The notes below the pieces were generated by a model. It searched no databases, was not told the origin of the DNA, and was given only the letters and a program-made list of their open reading frames with translations. Shown here piece by piece: positions 37,370 to 52,700 of a stretch of 64,000 nucleotides of DNA (position 1 is its first letter; each line of letters begins with the position of its first letter). Position numbers and translations under genes: made by a program. Origin of the DNA: Megalobrama amblycephala (taxonomy: Eukaryota > Chordata > Actinopteri > Cypriniformes > Xenocyprididae); contig NC_063063.1 of NCBI RefSeq assembly GCF_018812025.1, forward strand, positions 7,841,942 through 7,905,941, in the 5' to 3' direction.

Positions 37370-37755
37370 GTATGTGATATGCACTTTTGCTTATTCTTGT
37401 GCTCTGTAATTTAGTGGTGGTACTACCTTAGTGCTGTTAGGTTATGTTTTGTTGCTATTACTTAGTTATTATGCAACAAATTAATTTATTATAGCTTTAA
37501 ATGACGTGGTAAGTTGAAGGTTTTAAAATGCGTCTGTCATTGTTTGACGGGTCATTGGAATGCATGAGCAGGAACAGGTTTATCTCAGACTGAGTTTAGC
37601 GAATACCTTCATCTATCAACTTGTTCTTGGTCATTCGTTTCTCAGCTCATTTAAAAAGTGTTTGCATTTTGAAACACTTTAAATGCATCTGGTAATGTAG
37701 TATTTAACACTAACGTGCTTGTTTGTAGTTTTGGTGCACAACACAGTGGGACATC

Positions 37756-40700
37756 ATGGCTGAGGAGGAGCTCATGTTTAGCATGGAGGAGGTGGGCAGC
37801 CCCCTGGATGGACCTAGGAATGGATGTAATAAGAACAGAGTATGTTTTAAAGATTCCAATGCCAGTGATGACGATGATGAAGATGACCTCCGCATCTGCC
37901 CCATCACTGACGACCCTATAAGTCCAACCAAAGGCTTCTGTGACTACCCAAAGAACCTAGTTCGCAACCAGCAGCTTTCTAATTCATTGCCCAAAAACTC
38001 GTTTACATACAAGGTGAGTCTTATTCAGTTAATATGCAGTTGTAACACTTTTAAACAATACATTCTAAGAGGCTATACTTGACTTTAAATACAGTTATAT
38101 ATACAATACAGCACAACTTTAAATGTCTTACTTTTATTAAACTGTTACTGCATAATACAAATATTAAGGGCACAAACTTTAATTACAACCTAATTTTATT
38201 AAGCAAATTCATTAAGTAGAATCTTTCCTAGAAAAATAATGTTGGCATGTAAACAAATGCTATTTTTGGAACAGCATAGCTGCCATACTATTTATACCTT
38301 TTGTGTAGTTTACATGGACACTGTGATTTTGCCAAGTAAGACATATTTTGTTGATCCTGGAACAACATTCCTGTCTGAAAATTTAGTCATATCCCTAAAC
38401 CTAAGAATAACACTGATGTAGAAGCACCTAACCCTGGTTGTAAGCCAAAACTTGACACAAAATGTAAACTTGTCCTTCAAATCTGATTGGTTGATTGGAA
38501 TGTTGTTCCAGGATCAACAAAGTTGTGTACTTGTTGTACTTGCTCAAATAACGTTCACCTAGTTTACAGTGAGTACATGATACCTGCATAATCTTCTACT
38601 TTTTTGCAAAAATGTGCAGTATAGAGCATGCACTGTGTCCCACAAGTAGTAGTTTTACACATAAAATTATATCAAACTTTTATAATACTTGTTTTTATTT
38701 ATGAATTACATGTTAGTAAGCAATACGGTCATGTGACATCATTGTAGCATACTTATGTTAGAAGCATTCATCATTGCATAATGCATGCTGTTTCACATTG
38801 TTTCAGTGGGTCCTGTGCAGTGATGTACACAGTTTACATCATAGCTGCTGTTACTACATCATTGTGTATGACTGTAATCCCGTATTGACCTATTGACCTA
38901 TCATTATCCAGAACTTGAACTATCCATTTTCTATGGGTATTTTGGGGGTACTCCAAGAACATTCTTATCTTGTCCTTCTATCATTATCTTTCTATAATGA
39001 TAGAAGAGATTGCCTGTACCACTGGTGAACAAAAATTGTGTTGTCACCAGTAGTAATAAAGTAATGTACAGTATGCAAAAACTGTTTCCTCTATCTCTGT
39101 GACACACTCACTTCCATATATGGAGTTTGAGCTCTCTTGAGCTCATAGTAAGCACTTGGTAACTTCCTCCTTCTCATGTACTGTAAATCATTTGTAAATA
39201 CTAATATTTTTTGTGTTTAAACGAGTGGGTTTGTCTATTCCTCCAATTTAGAACAAAAATGACAATGAGCAGGACGTCAGGTTTGGCTCTTTAACTGAGA
39301 AAGGCCGGGTATGTTAAATACAAGTTTCTATTTCTACCCTTCACATTTTCTGTTTCTTTCCCTCATCTAGCCTGGCACCAAGCCTGGAATGCATGCTTTT
39401 CCCATATTTCTCCTATCGCCTTTTTCCTTTATACTCCTACTAAAAAGAATGATATCTGTTAGTGTTAGGGATGCAAAGAATGCTTGTCTTATACAGACAA
39501 TAATATTTTTTTGCTTTCACCATTTTTGAGTCCAACATCCATATCTCAAAATCGAATCAACAAATGATACATAGAACCAAGCGTAAATTTTTTCTTTTCA
39601 ATAATTGTTACACTCGGAAGTACATCACTGTTAGGTAAACAAAGATCTGTTGCTACTTCCATTTTATCAAAACTTTAAGCTCCCGTTTAGAATTTTACAG
39701 GCATAAAACTGTTTATAATGTATAGCAGAGATGGCACTTTTTAGTGCTCATTTATTCTAGTATAGTATAAGACTTCAGTATTGAAAAGTATTGAAAATTT
39801 AATATAAATTATCAGCTTCAAATATCACACTGTTGCAATTTAAAAACACAGCAATGTTAATAAACAGTTAAAGTTATTTGTTCATGATGCTATTGAATTC
39901 CAACTTAGATATAGTATGTAAGGTTAGTTATCAGTGGTAGTCCTGTACTCTTTAGGAGATGTCTATGTCTTCGTGATGTCTTGTGACACATGGGTAACGT
40001 TTCCATACTTAAGGGGTTCCCTCTAATGAAGAGCCCACATGTTCCTAGTGTCTGATGTATATTTGTACTCACTGTCTCACTGTGACCTTTCAAACGAAAT
40101 AAATAATGGGTTGAATATATTCGGCCACATGTTCTAGGTTTACTGGCTATTTTGGGATATTGTGTGTCTGACACATGGAGGGTTTACTTCACTGATGATG
40201 ACATTAGGATCACGTTGAGACTTTTACTATATAGTAGTACAATATGCTAGCTCTCTTACAGTTGTTACTCAGAATTTACAAAGCACAAGTTATAAAATAA
40301 CCAAGCCTGGTGTCTACTCCTGACAAATGCTTTGTGGGATCACAGAACAGCGACTCTTTATCGGAGTATCAAGGAATGTAACAATTCTGATTCCCTCAAG
40401 ATGTCATTTAAAATGATTTTCTGATGGTATTACTAGGATCCCCTACCTAATGCCTACTACATTACATTTTCAGCACTGATTCAAATTTTTCTTTGTCTTT
40501 TTATTCCTTCATGTCCTTTATTGTAGCATACCTCTTTTCCTCCTGTACTTACCTTCTTCTCTCGATCACTGTTTTGTGCTTGCACACATCCATAATATAT
40601 AGAGTGGATCTTCAGCATTCAATCCATACAGCTAGGTGTGGAAGCATTTCATACATCTTCAATTTCTCTTACTCAGGCTACGTGGAAACATGCTATTCAG

Positions 40701-43700
40701 AAAGCCAAAGCCATGCCAGATCCTTGGGCTGAGTTCCATCTGGAGGAAATCGAGACAGAGCGCTGTACTCGATACAGGTGAGTGATTTTGAGGCCCTTTG
40801 AATGGTTAACCTACTGTTCAAAGAGTGGAGGTTTGAATCCAACAAAAGGCAACACATGAGCAGTGTTGGGGAAGCTGGTTGGAATCTGTAGACAGCCAAG
40901 CTACAGAAAATTGAATTCTTCGAAAAATTAATGTAATTGAATGAAGCTACTGAAAGGGTTAAAACATTCCAAACCCTTAAGACTTTTGTTCATCTTCAAA
41001 ACACAAATGAAGGTATTAATATTGATCCATTAAAAGTCCATGCAACCAAAACTTTGAGGGTTGAAAAGTTTATAAGGAGATTGTTAAAGTATTCCATATA
41101 AATCAAACGATTTAATCCAAGTCTTTTGAAGAGACACGATAGCTTTAAATGATGAACAGATTTAATTTAGGCTTTTCCCCCCACATATAAACATTGATTA
41201 ACAGACATCCATAGAGCACTTCAAATATGGTAAATGTTCAATCATACTTGCAAGTATGTTTATATTCATTCCTGTTTTGAAGGTAAATCTTGTTAAATTT
41301 TTCAACTACTATGTAAATACATATGAAATAAATGTAATTTTTTTTAAAGGGAACCTATAATGCCTCTTTTACAGAATGTAATATAAGTCTCTGGTGTCCC
41401 CAGAATGTGTCTGTGAAGTTTCAGCTCAAAATACCCCACAGATCATTTATTGTAGCTTGTCAAATTTGCCTCTATGTGGGTGTGAGCAAAAATGTGCAGT
41501 TTTTGGTGTCCCTTTAAATGCAAATGAGCTGCTGCTCCAGGCCCACTTTCAGAGGGCGGAGCTTTAACAGCTCGCGCTTCAGTTGCTCAACAACAACAAA
41601 GCTGGAGAATCTCACGCAGCCAAAATGACAATTGTCAGTAACATTGTTCAGGCTTACATTGTTCAAACCAGAGTCTGACTCTGATGGAGAGACTCTTTTA
41701 TGGTAGTGGATTTATTTATGTTGTTGCTGTGGAGTTGATTCAACTCATCGACTAGCATGTGCTGTCATGTTAATCTTTTGTGCAAATCCAGCATTGAATT
41801 GTCTGTGAAGCAGTCCGGCGTAAAATGACGGCATGGCAACAGCACTCTACTACAACAACTCTTCCTCTTCTCTAATGCAGCCCAACATGGGCTCGCCCCC
41901 TTATTGGGTGTTCCTGGGGGCAGGGTAAGGTTTATGTAAATTTTCGGGGGCAGTGATGTCACTACCCCGAGAAGAAGTTTGTTGTAGTCCCTACCTGCCG
42001 TTTGTTGTAGTCTTTTTTTGTAGTCCTTAAACAGTAGTCCTTAAAGGTGCTCTAAGCGATCCTGGGTGGAGTAACTTCCTTTTGACGTTCGAAGTATTGT
42101 CAAACAAAACAGAGGCTAGCTAGACCCTCCCTCCTCCCCTCCGTGCTTCCTGAAACAGTCATGAACGCGCATTTAAAATCATTCTTGTCGGTTATTGGCT
42201 GGAGCATGATTATTATGTTTCGTGGTCCAGGCTGCACCAGGTAGTTTTTGTTGCCATTTTTGGAGCTTGTGGCGACTACAGAGACCGCGTTTTTTTTTTA
42301 CAGTGTGTTCAGGGGACAGGCAGCTAGCGGATAGTGAGGAGATGTTTGCTGTATGTGACAAAAAATGTTTTGGCCTAAAAGTCAAGTCAAGTCAAGTCAC
42401 CTTTATTTATATAGCGCTTTTTACAATGCAGATTGTGTCAAAGCAGCTTTACATTGATAACTGGTATATAATTTGAAGAATACTTAAAGAATAGTGTCAA
42501 TGCAGGCAGATCAAAAGCACTGTTGAATAAATGTCAAGAATACTGTTGAATATCAAATGTCAAGTCAAAAACGCGTGACAACGCTTAGAGCACCTTTAAT
42601 AAATTAACAGTTTCAGTTATAGAGACACAAAATACACCAAAAACTTATTTTGAAAACACCTGAACTACACTCATGCTACTAAAAAAAGTTCATAACATCT
42701 CTATTTTTAATGAGTGATTCCCCAACACTCCACATGAGATTGACCCTTGTGCCCCATCATCACTGAACCTTCGGTTTCCTCCTGCTCCCAGTCTGAGTTT
42801 ACCACTGTGCCACACCACAGACCCCTGACGCAAGTCTAAATCAGTCTCAGAAGATTTCATGACATTTGCCATTGCATGTTAAATAAGAGCACTGTAAGTA
42901 AGGTCAGATAGACGCAGACTCAAGCTCTAATTTTAAACATTTGTAACTTCACACCTCTAAAATATCCCTTGACCTCCAGCCAATGGTTGTGTGTTATTAA
43001 ACAACTGTTCTGATGGGTTGGTCTACATGATACAGAGTGTTCTGGTCCACAGAAAAAAACAGCACACATTTACTTGCGTAAATACTGGGTGTTTGCATTT
43101 AGGACTGTGCTTATCATGCAGTATTTGCTGTATTAACTCTTTCACTAACTGTCCCTAAGAAGAAGAAAATCACTTATTATCCTCATAATATAGAAGATAC
43201 ATTTTTTTTATTGTAAAATGCATTTACATTTACACCTCCAAGTAGCTCTTAGTCACGTAGTTTGAAGGGAAAGGGTATCTAAAGCTAAATTTAATGTGAT
43301 TTACATTGGTCTAAACTGGTGTAAACTTGTATTCTTGCTCTTTAGATACAATGCGGTTACTGGTGAATGGGCAAAAGATGACATATTTATCAAGATCTCC
43401 TCTCAGGTACTTTGGCACCATCATACACTTGTTTTCTGTATGATCTTGAAGTTGCAGTTCTGCAACATAAATATTTTGCTAATACTGATTATTATGTATT
43501 CTCTTGGATTATTAATTGGGATATATTTCTTTTACAGCCATTTGGAAAAGGAGCCATGAGAGAATGCTTCAGATCGTGAGTCAAGCAAATATATTGAATA
43601 TATATACCCTAGACTAGGTAAATATTACTGTTTTATTAATGAATATTGGAACAGAAGTCAAAGTGTTCTTTAGGTTTTATTCATCTTTTAGCCTTTTTGC

Positions 43701-46700
43701 AGTTAATGTTTATAATAAAGTTTTTATAATTTTTTAAAAGTATGAATATTCCATGTAATTGCTTAATTGCTGCCATAAAAACGGCACATTATTATATTAA
43801 AAGGATTAGGAAAATAGAAAAAAACCCCTAAATTTCCAGTTTTACTTTAGTAGAAACCAAAGACGCTTTAATATATAATGTGTTTTATTAGACAGGTGAG
43901 CAAACTAATCATTGTTAAATAGCTCAGCATGGTTAGTCTTATTGTTTGAAACACTTTTTTTCTTGATTTACTACAAGTACCATGTTTTTACCATGCCTCA
44001 GAGACAACACTATTTTGTCAAGTGGCTAACATAGCATGATCAGAGAGAACTTTTTCCATCATACCATATGAAGAGTTTGGTTCCAAAACGCAATAACTCC
44101 ATTTTGATTAATTTGAGTAAAAAGGTGTTTTCTTTACCAAGAAAGTGGCAAGCTGAAAACCACTATTTTCTGTTTCAAACTTTCACATAGCATCTTGTGG
44201 TTAAAAAAACATTAAAATTCAAATCTACATTTTGATTTTAAAAAGTTTATTATAAAAACGTATTTTTTTCCCCAAAATGCAATAAATCCATGACACTTTT
44301 TTTTTCAAAATGCAATTAATCCATCAACATTACAGTTATTTTTCAAATTGAAAATACACAACAAAGTAAGTTGATTCACATATATGAGAGTCTAAACTTT
44401 GCCAATATTTATCTTATATACAGACATTTTACTAAAAATACAATCGGCTGTCGCTCTCAAAATAAATTCAATGGGCCATCTTGTTAATGTAATAAATTAT
44501 TTGTCATTATTTATCATTAATAGATGTAATACATTAGCTCATCCATAAACATGATTTCTGCCCGAGTCTGTTAGATTGCTTTCCATGGAGGTGAAGATGA
44601 CAACTCCCATGATTCCACGCTCATTCATGGCGTCATCAAGCTACGCCTTTGTTTTGAATAAGCAACCTCTAGTGGCAAAAATTACATATTGTGCCTTTAA
44701 ATTTTGTTTCTTTTTAAAATAAGGTAGTTATTTATATTATAGGTTATTTATTTTGTTTGTGTTCTGATCTCAGAAAAGTTATTGTTGCTGCAGCACACTT
44801 TATGCGCAAGCTTGAGCACTTAATTTATATTTTAAATGCTCATTATTATGGTTTAGTATTTCTCCCCCGTGTAATCGACTTAAATGAACGTAAAGTAAAT
44901 TCTTTATTCAGGGGGCAGCCCTAAATTTAATACTCTCATCTCTTGTTTTAAAATGGATTTTTGTTGACCTGTAGCTTTCTATTCCCTTTCATTTACAGGA
45001 AGAAGTTATCAAACTTTTCCCACAGCCACAACTGGAAATCAGCCTCAAACTACGTGGCTAAGCGCTACATGGAGACTGTGGACAGAGAGGTTTACTTTGA
45101 GGATGTGAGGTTACAAATGGAGGCTAAATTATGGGGCGAGGAGTTCAATCGCCACAGGCCTCCCAAACAGGTACTTCTTTGATGGATGTAGTTTATTATG
45201 ATCATAAAACATGGCCACATTTTTGTGCAAACCAGGTTTGATCACTCAAAACGGGTTTTATGTGCTTCTTTAACGTATCTTATCATTATTAGGTTGACAT
45301 CATGCAGATGTGTGTTGTGGAAATGACTAGTCGCCCTGGGAGCCCTTTGTTTCACCTGGAACACTTCATTGAGGGGAAGTATACAAAATACAACTCCAAC
45401 TCTGGTTTTGTGAGGGACGATAACATACGGCTTACACCCCAGGTATATTGTCAAGGATGTATCAAATCTGAATCTGTTGTCCCAGTGAAATGATGTGTGA
45501 TTATTTATTGGCAATGATGTTTTTGTGGCTTTAGGCATTTAGTCATTTCACATTTGAGCGCTCTGGACACCAGCTGATAGTGGTGGACATTCAGGGTGTT
45601 GGGGACCTTTATACAGATCCTCAGATCCACACTGAGAAGGGGACTGACTTTGGAGATGGCAACCTGGGTATTTATCAATATCCTGCATTTTTTCTCCTTA
45701 TAAACTTGAAGACTTCTTATAAATTTGATTTGTCTTAAGCATGAGTAGTGTAAGCATGAGGAACATTTTAGTGATGTACTGTACTGAAATGTTGTTGACA
45801 TGATGTTGAGCCGGCATTGTGCATATATCCTGAAAAGGAACTTTCAATGCTCGTGCTGACTGGCACATTGCAAAGTGGGCTCACAGAAAAGCTGGCTCTC
45901 TAAGAAGGCGATCGCGAATTTGGGATGTGGTCGATGTTAAAATGTGTTATTAAAAACAATAAGCAGTGTAAAAGAATTCAATGCGGTGCACGTGCTGACT
46001 GACACACAGCAATATGTCAAAAATGGATTATTCATGTAAATGCAAAAAGTGAAAGTAACGTACTGCTCTTGACTGAATAATGTTTTTTTTAGCTTTAATA
46101 AGAATAAATTTATATTTAATTCATATAGTGAAAACTATGTAATATTTTATTTTTTACATTTGATTTATTCAATTTCTGTTCTAATTCTAACTACATATTA
46201 AGTAAACCTATTGTACCTGAAAAACTTAATTTGTTTAATTCATATTTTTGTTATATTATTGTATTTGTCTTATTGTTTGTAATTTCCTGACATTTGCTAC
46301 AGACAATTTGCTACAGAAATTAGATAAAATAACACAAAATAACTATTTTGTGATATATATCGTTATCGTAAATTAAAAATTTGGTCATATCGTCCACCCC
46401 TTTTTGACAGTATCGATTTCTCGTTTTTAATCGATCTTCACTTTGATGAACTGAGATCTTTTAGTCTATGCTGTTTTAAATACACAAATCATTATTTGTA
46501 GTGCACCTACCATCCAGTAATCAAAATAAGCTTTGTGCTTTTTTACTTTTTATATAAAAAACTAATTCTCAACATTAAGAAAATAACTGAAGAGAAGCAT
46601 TTTGCTAAATATATGCACTATATTGGACATTCATTATATTTTTACTTAACCTGTGCCTTCATTATTTAATGTTAATCTCTCATCAAAACAATGTTTTTTT

Positions 46701-49700
46701 TTTCAACAAAGAATTGGAGTAGAAACATTATTTATATTATTAAAAATCAATATAAAACTGCTTTTTTAATCTGTGCATTTTAAATATTATGGTTTTTAGC
46801 TTTCTGTAAAAAAATGGTTTCTTTGCATCACTAGTAATTGTTGCCATATGTGTATGTGTGTGTGTGTTCCAGGTGTGCGTGGCATGGCTCTTTTCTTCCA
46901 CTCTCACCTGTGTAATAAGATCTGCAGGAGTATGAACCTCACTCGCTTTGACCTGTCCCCTTCTGAATATGCACAACTGGACTGCACCAACAAATTGCTG
47001 GTTTGTACAAGATCCTTCTGTAAGCTATAAACGTAACCTGGGTTCAACAGTTGGATTGCCTGGGGTTAGTGCGAGAAGTTTGGACCAGTTGATGGGACCT
47101 TCCAATATGGACGGTGCTATATTTATATGCTGCAGTGATGACGTATTTTTGTAGGCCATCCTGGAAGTAGCATCAGCCTGGTTCCCTCGACAAAAACCTC
47201 ATAGGTTTTCCATGTTTAATGAAACATGCTATACTAAAATATTATACTTTGGTTCTGATAGTTAACTTAAAAATGTGGGTGTTTTTGTGGTGTGGCCAGT
47301 GAAAATATCATCATATATAAATAAAATTCTTATCACTTAGTCTGGAATTCACAAACTGTTGCAATTGGTTATGCATTTGGAACATTTAAACACACATTTC
47401 TGAAAGTTTTCTAAATGAATTCATTTATTTTTCTAAGCAGAATTCAGCCCAGACTGTCCTCCGCGGATGTGAAGAGCAGTGTGGTTCGCCCAGGGTGCGG
47501 ACAACCTCTCTCGGCCACATGCCTGTTCTCCTGTCCCGGCTCTCTGAGACTTCCTCAGTTGATGAAAACAGCGAAACCGACTCGATTCCCTGTTCTCCAC
47601 TTAGTATGGGTGTTTCTGCAGGCCGATCACCCATGGGTAATACTACTAACCCAGTACTATGTGTGACTGCACTTAAGTAGCCCATCTGATTATTAGCAAA
47701 TCCCCCTTAAGACAAGTCAGCATATTTTCTATGTAGGTAACAAGCGTTTAGTTGCAACTACTTGAATGGAGAAAAACTGAAATATCCAATACTGTTAGTT
47801 AAGATACTTTCAGTGTGTTACAGTTGCCCTCAACTGAAGACAACAGACATAACAAGGAATAAATCCTTGCATTTCTAGGCGTTTTTTGAAGTACCTCATG
47901 CAATCAAAATTTATCAGCTGTCAGTATGTTGCAACCACCTGGAAACACTTTTTTTTTTTAAATACATGTATTTAAAGTACTAGAAGTGTCTTCACTTGTT
48001 GTCAGCTGGCCGAGAACTGAAGTGGGCCTTTGACTGTCTGGTTGTGATGTTACTATAATTACCAGTTCGTTTCTATGGGAAAACAAGAAAATACTTAGTG
48101 GATTTAGCTATTTTTAGAGAGAAAAGTTTAAACTTTTTAAATGTCTAAAAGTTATTGTGTTTGACACTTACAAAGCAAAAACACATAACCATCTTTATTT
48201 TGACAGCAGTATGGATAAAAGAAAACTGCTATAAAAATATGCGATGCTCTAAATGTGTATGTCTGCAGCAGTGTGACTTATCTAAATATAGCCACATTTA
48301 TCAGAAATTTCCCTACAGAAATGACAATGAATGGGTAACTATGGTAGTTAGGGTTTGTTTTCTCTAATGCTAAATTATGTTCCCCCTAGAGAATGATGCA
48401 CTGCAGACTGTCTCTATGGCTTAGCTCATGAATATCAATTAGCCTGGTGCTGATGTTGCTAAGTAACCTTCTTGGGCCAGTTTGCACTGACCTTTTATTG
48501 TTTTGATGAATATTATAAGCACATATATCCTACTTTACATATATAAGGCTTTAGTTGAGTATACACAACTGTAATGTTGACAATTTAACATTATGATTGA
48601 AAAAGTATCGACAAAAGTGGTTTGTACCTTGATTGGTACCACTACATATTAAAACAGTTTGTTTAAGGTTTTCTTCAGTTTATCTGCACAAATAAAACTG
48701 CAAGATATCAAGACATTCTAGCTCAAAAATGTAAAATGCTCTATAGTATGTCAGGTGCGTTCTGTACAGCCTTAGCACTGAATTTTTTATTTTGGGACAA
48801 ATGTACACTAATTTTTAGTAATTTCACCACCACTATTATGTCTCTCGATTTATGTTTCATAACAGGCTGGTCATTTATGAATGAAATGAATGAGACACAT
48901 CGAGCTAACACAGATCATAAGGTCAGTTTGTGAAGAAGAATATATATCCACTGTTGACAGTGCTATTAAATTCAGTGATATTTTGTGGAAACTTATTTGA
49001 TTTAAGTTGCAAAGCTGATTTATACTATTTCTAAACTGATTAAACTGTACTTGCATTCACAGGACTCAGAGAATGGAGGAGACAGTGGTTACCCTAGTGA
49101 GAAGCGCAGTGAAGGAGACTTAGTGGAACATCATAGCCAGGTACTGATTATCAGCTGGCAAGACAATGCAAATTCAGAATCTTATATTATATTATATTAT
49201 ATTATATTATATATTAGTGTTGTCAAATATACTGATATTTCAATATGTATCGATACTGAAACATCTGAAGTGGTTCCAATACACCTTTTCTGCAGTATCG
49301 ATACACCGATACCAGCTGCGAGTCCTCATTCTCTTCTCTCTGATGGCAAATTGGCACACACCCGCCTCCTGTCACTCACTCGTCTCATTTGCTCCGGTCG
49401 AATAATGCATAATTGTGCATGATTTTAGTCATTCCTGCAGGTTTCAGGCTCAGACCACCGATCTATCCGCTCTCATATTGCCACCTCTCAAACAGCTTGT
49501 GAGTACCAAATTGAGTTCTTTTCCGCTTAAACGGTGAAATACATACAAAATTATGTCAAAATATCTTCTTGGAGAGTATTCAGGTGAACACTGTCAGTTT
49601 TGGAATGTAAATAGAGAAAACGCATGTCATGTAACAGTATATTAGATCCGTGCATAAGCTCTTAAAGTGACAGCAGCCTGATAAACCTGCTGCTGTCTGT

Positions 49701-52700
49701 CAGAACAAAAGACAAAGGGAAAATTACTTGCTGCTCTTGACTGATTAACTTTTGTAACTTTTTTTTTTGTGAGCTATTACAACAAAATTACCCAAATTAT
49801 CAAAAAATGATGAGATGATAATAACAAATTATATGTAAATGGTGGTATATATGGCAGTTTTCCCTGTGGTTTCGAAAAATGGTATCGAGTATTGAAATTT
49901 TTCATGGTATCGTATCGAAGTTGGAAATTCCAGTATCATGACAACACTATTATATTGTATTAATCACAACAGTTTTTTTATCCGGCACAAAAGCAATGAG
50001 GGTTTTGGATTATTGTCAGCATTAAACCTGAACAAATACAGAATTAAATTGAAAATAAAATAATTTACAACTGTTGTTTTGTTTTTGTTTTTTAGATATA
50101 GATATTATATAGATAGATCTGTTGATAATATAGATATTTAAAAAATATATATTTTAGTTCCATGCAACTGAGAAATTAGAAAAAGCTGAAATTAGAAGCT
50201 TTTTTTCTTTAAAATTCTTGCTTGTTTTCTTTGTTACTCCCCAACAAAGTTTCCTTTCTATTGCATTATAAACCTGTTATGTGCTGTGCTTACGTGCAAC
50301 ATAAAACGCAGCAGTAATAAATTTTGGGTTCCTAAGATATGTGATAGTAGGTTTTTAATTCATTCATCATTATTTAGGGACGTCCCTTCTACAACAGACA
50401 TTTCTCAGAATCGGATGAGGACAGTGTTCGTCGGGTAACTACAAAACTGTTGATAAAGTCCCTGTATCTAATCATGATAGTCACCCATCTCCCATTGATT
50501 CCTAATCTGTTCCTTCTCATAGAATGTTGATTTAAAGTGGTGCTGTCTTGTAATCCACCTTTTATCTAAACTCTAAACCTTTTCATCTCATTATTCTTCA
50601 ATCTTAACTCCTTTATCTCATCTTACTTTTAACCTCCTCACAAGTGGAAAGCTCTCCTTTTCCGTACTATAAACGCATATGCTGGGTTCCCACAATCATG
50701 GAAAACCTGTCACTGTCAGGGAATTTTAAAATTGTGATTTTTGAATGGCATGTAAAAGTCATGGAAATTTCTCTTGTTGTGCTTCATTGACTAGCAGTTG
50801 CTGTTTGTGAGTGAATTCTATTAAAACAATACATAAAATAATTATAATAAAATAAATAAAATAAAAAACATTCTGGAATGACTGGAGAAGTCATGGAAGC
50901 CAAAATATGTGGGAACCCTGCATGTGATTTCCTGCATGCATTGCTTTTTTAAATATTTGAAGATTTTAAGTGTTTATTTTTTGTGGTTTTCTAAGTCTCA
51001 CAGATACTTCTGTTATCCATATGTAAGGATTCAGGGAATGTCATATATTAAAAAAAGTGAAAGCAGTTACATCTAAAAACTTTTTAGTTTGTCAAATGAC
51101 AACCGTTTTTGTTTACAATAAAGGAACACTTCACAAATCAGCAATGCGCTGTATTTGATATCACAGACCAGCGCTCTAAGCTATATGTTGTCCCTATACA
51201 AGGTCTATTTCTGACCTTGGTCTTGGCCAGTAATGGATAAAAAAGTGTGGATATATTTAAAATTTGGGCATGGGACAATTCATGAAGTCAATTATGTTGT
51301 CATTTCTTGGCTCAGTTATTATTTTATGGATAATATGTTTTTTTGTTGTGCCTCTCAGCTGACAGAAGAAAAATGGAGTTTTTACCATTCATCTCGCTCC
51401 CACATACACAGACCATCGTGTGTGGCAATGGAGGTGGAGAGACTTAATGCTTTGCTTATTGAAAGGAAAATTGGCAAATCCATCCTTGGCAAGGTAAGAA
51501 ACTGTGCAATGTGTTTACAAACCTGGTCCTGAAACTCACAAATTTTTCTTACTTTTTCTGACTTAAAGGCATCATTTCAGCCTTGAAAGCTAGGGTAGGC
51601 AATTTCAGAGAGGCTAGCAAGCTAACTTTGAAAGCATAAGATCCCACCCTCCCCCGCCACAGCACTTTCTAAAGCGACGCCTCCTCTGAAACACATGAAC
51701 AAGTACAGCAGAGCAGAGTCTGTGAAGCGTCACTAGAGACGGCATTATATTACCTGAAGTCTCAAACCATATAACATTACAATAATAATTAAGGTAAACA
51801 ACTTAAAGAGCTAGATGTAGATTAGGTGCAGAAATTGAATAAAGTAATCTAATGTAAAATAGCACTGCATAGTCTTCACTGTATAAATTAAATATAGATG
51901 AATCCTTATTAAAGTTATACAAGTTATTCAGTGTTTTTTTGCAGTGAGTCTGTTTGATTAACATTAAAGGTGCCCTAGAATGCTTTTTCACAAGATGTAA
52001 TATAAGTCTATGGTGTCCACTGAATGTGTTTGTGAAGTTTCAGCTCAAAGTACCCCATAGATTTTTTTTAATTAATTTTTGTAACTGCCTATTTTGGGGC
52101 ATCATTAAATATGCGCCGATTAAGGCTGCTTCCCCTTTAAATCCTCGCGTTCCCTGTCCCCGAGCTCGCAACTCTAATACATTGCATAAACAAAGTTCAC
52201 ACAGCTAATATTACCCTCAAAATGGATCTTCACAAAATGTTCGTCATGCATGCTGCATGCATGCAACAGTTCATGTAAGTATAGTATTTATTTGGATGTT
52301 TACATTTGATTCTGAATGAGTTTGAGGCTATGCTCCGTGGCTAAAGCTAACGTTACACACTGTTGGAGAGATTTATAAAGAATGAAGTTGTTTATGAATT
52401 ATACAGACTGCAAGTGTTTAAAAATGAAAATAGTGACGGCTCTTGTCTCTGTGAATACAGTAATAAACGATGGTAACTTTAACCACATTTAACAGTACAT
52501 TAGCAACATGCTAACGAAACATTTAGAAAGACAGTTTACAAATATCACTAAAAATATCATGATATCATGGATCATGTCAGTTATTATTGCTCCATCTGCC
52601 ATTTTTCGCTATTGTCCTTGCTTGCTTACCTAGTCTGATTCAGCTGTGCAGATCCAGACGTTAATTCTGCCTTGTCTAATGCCTTGAACATGGGCTGGCA

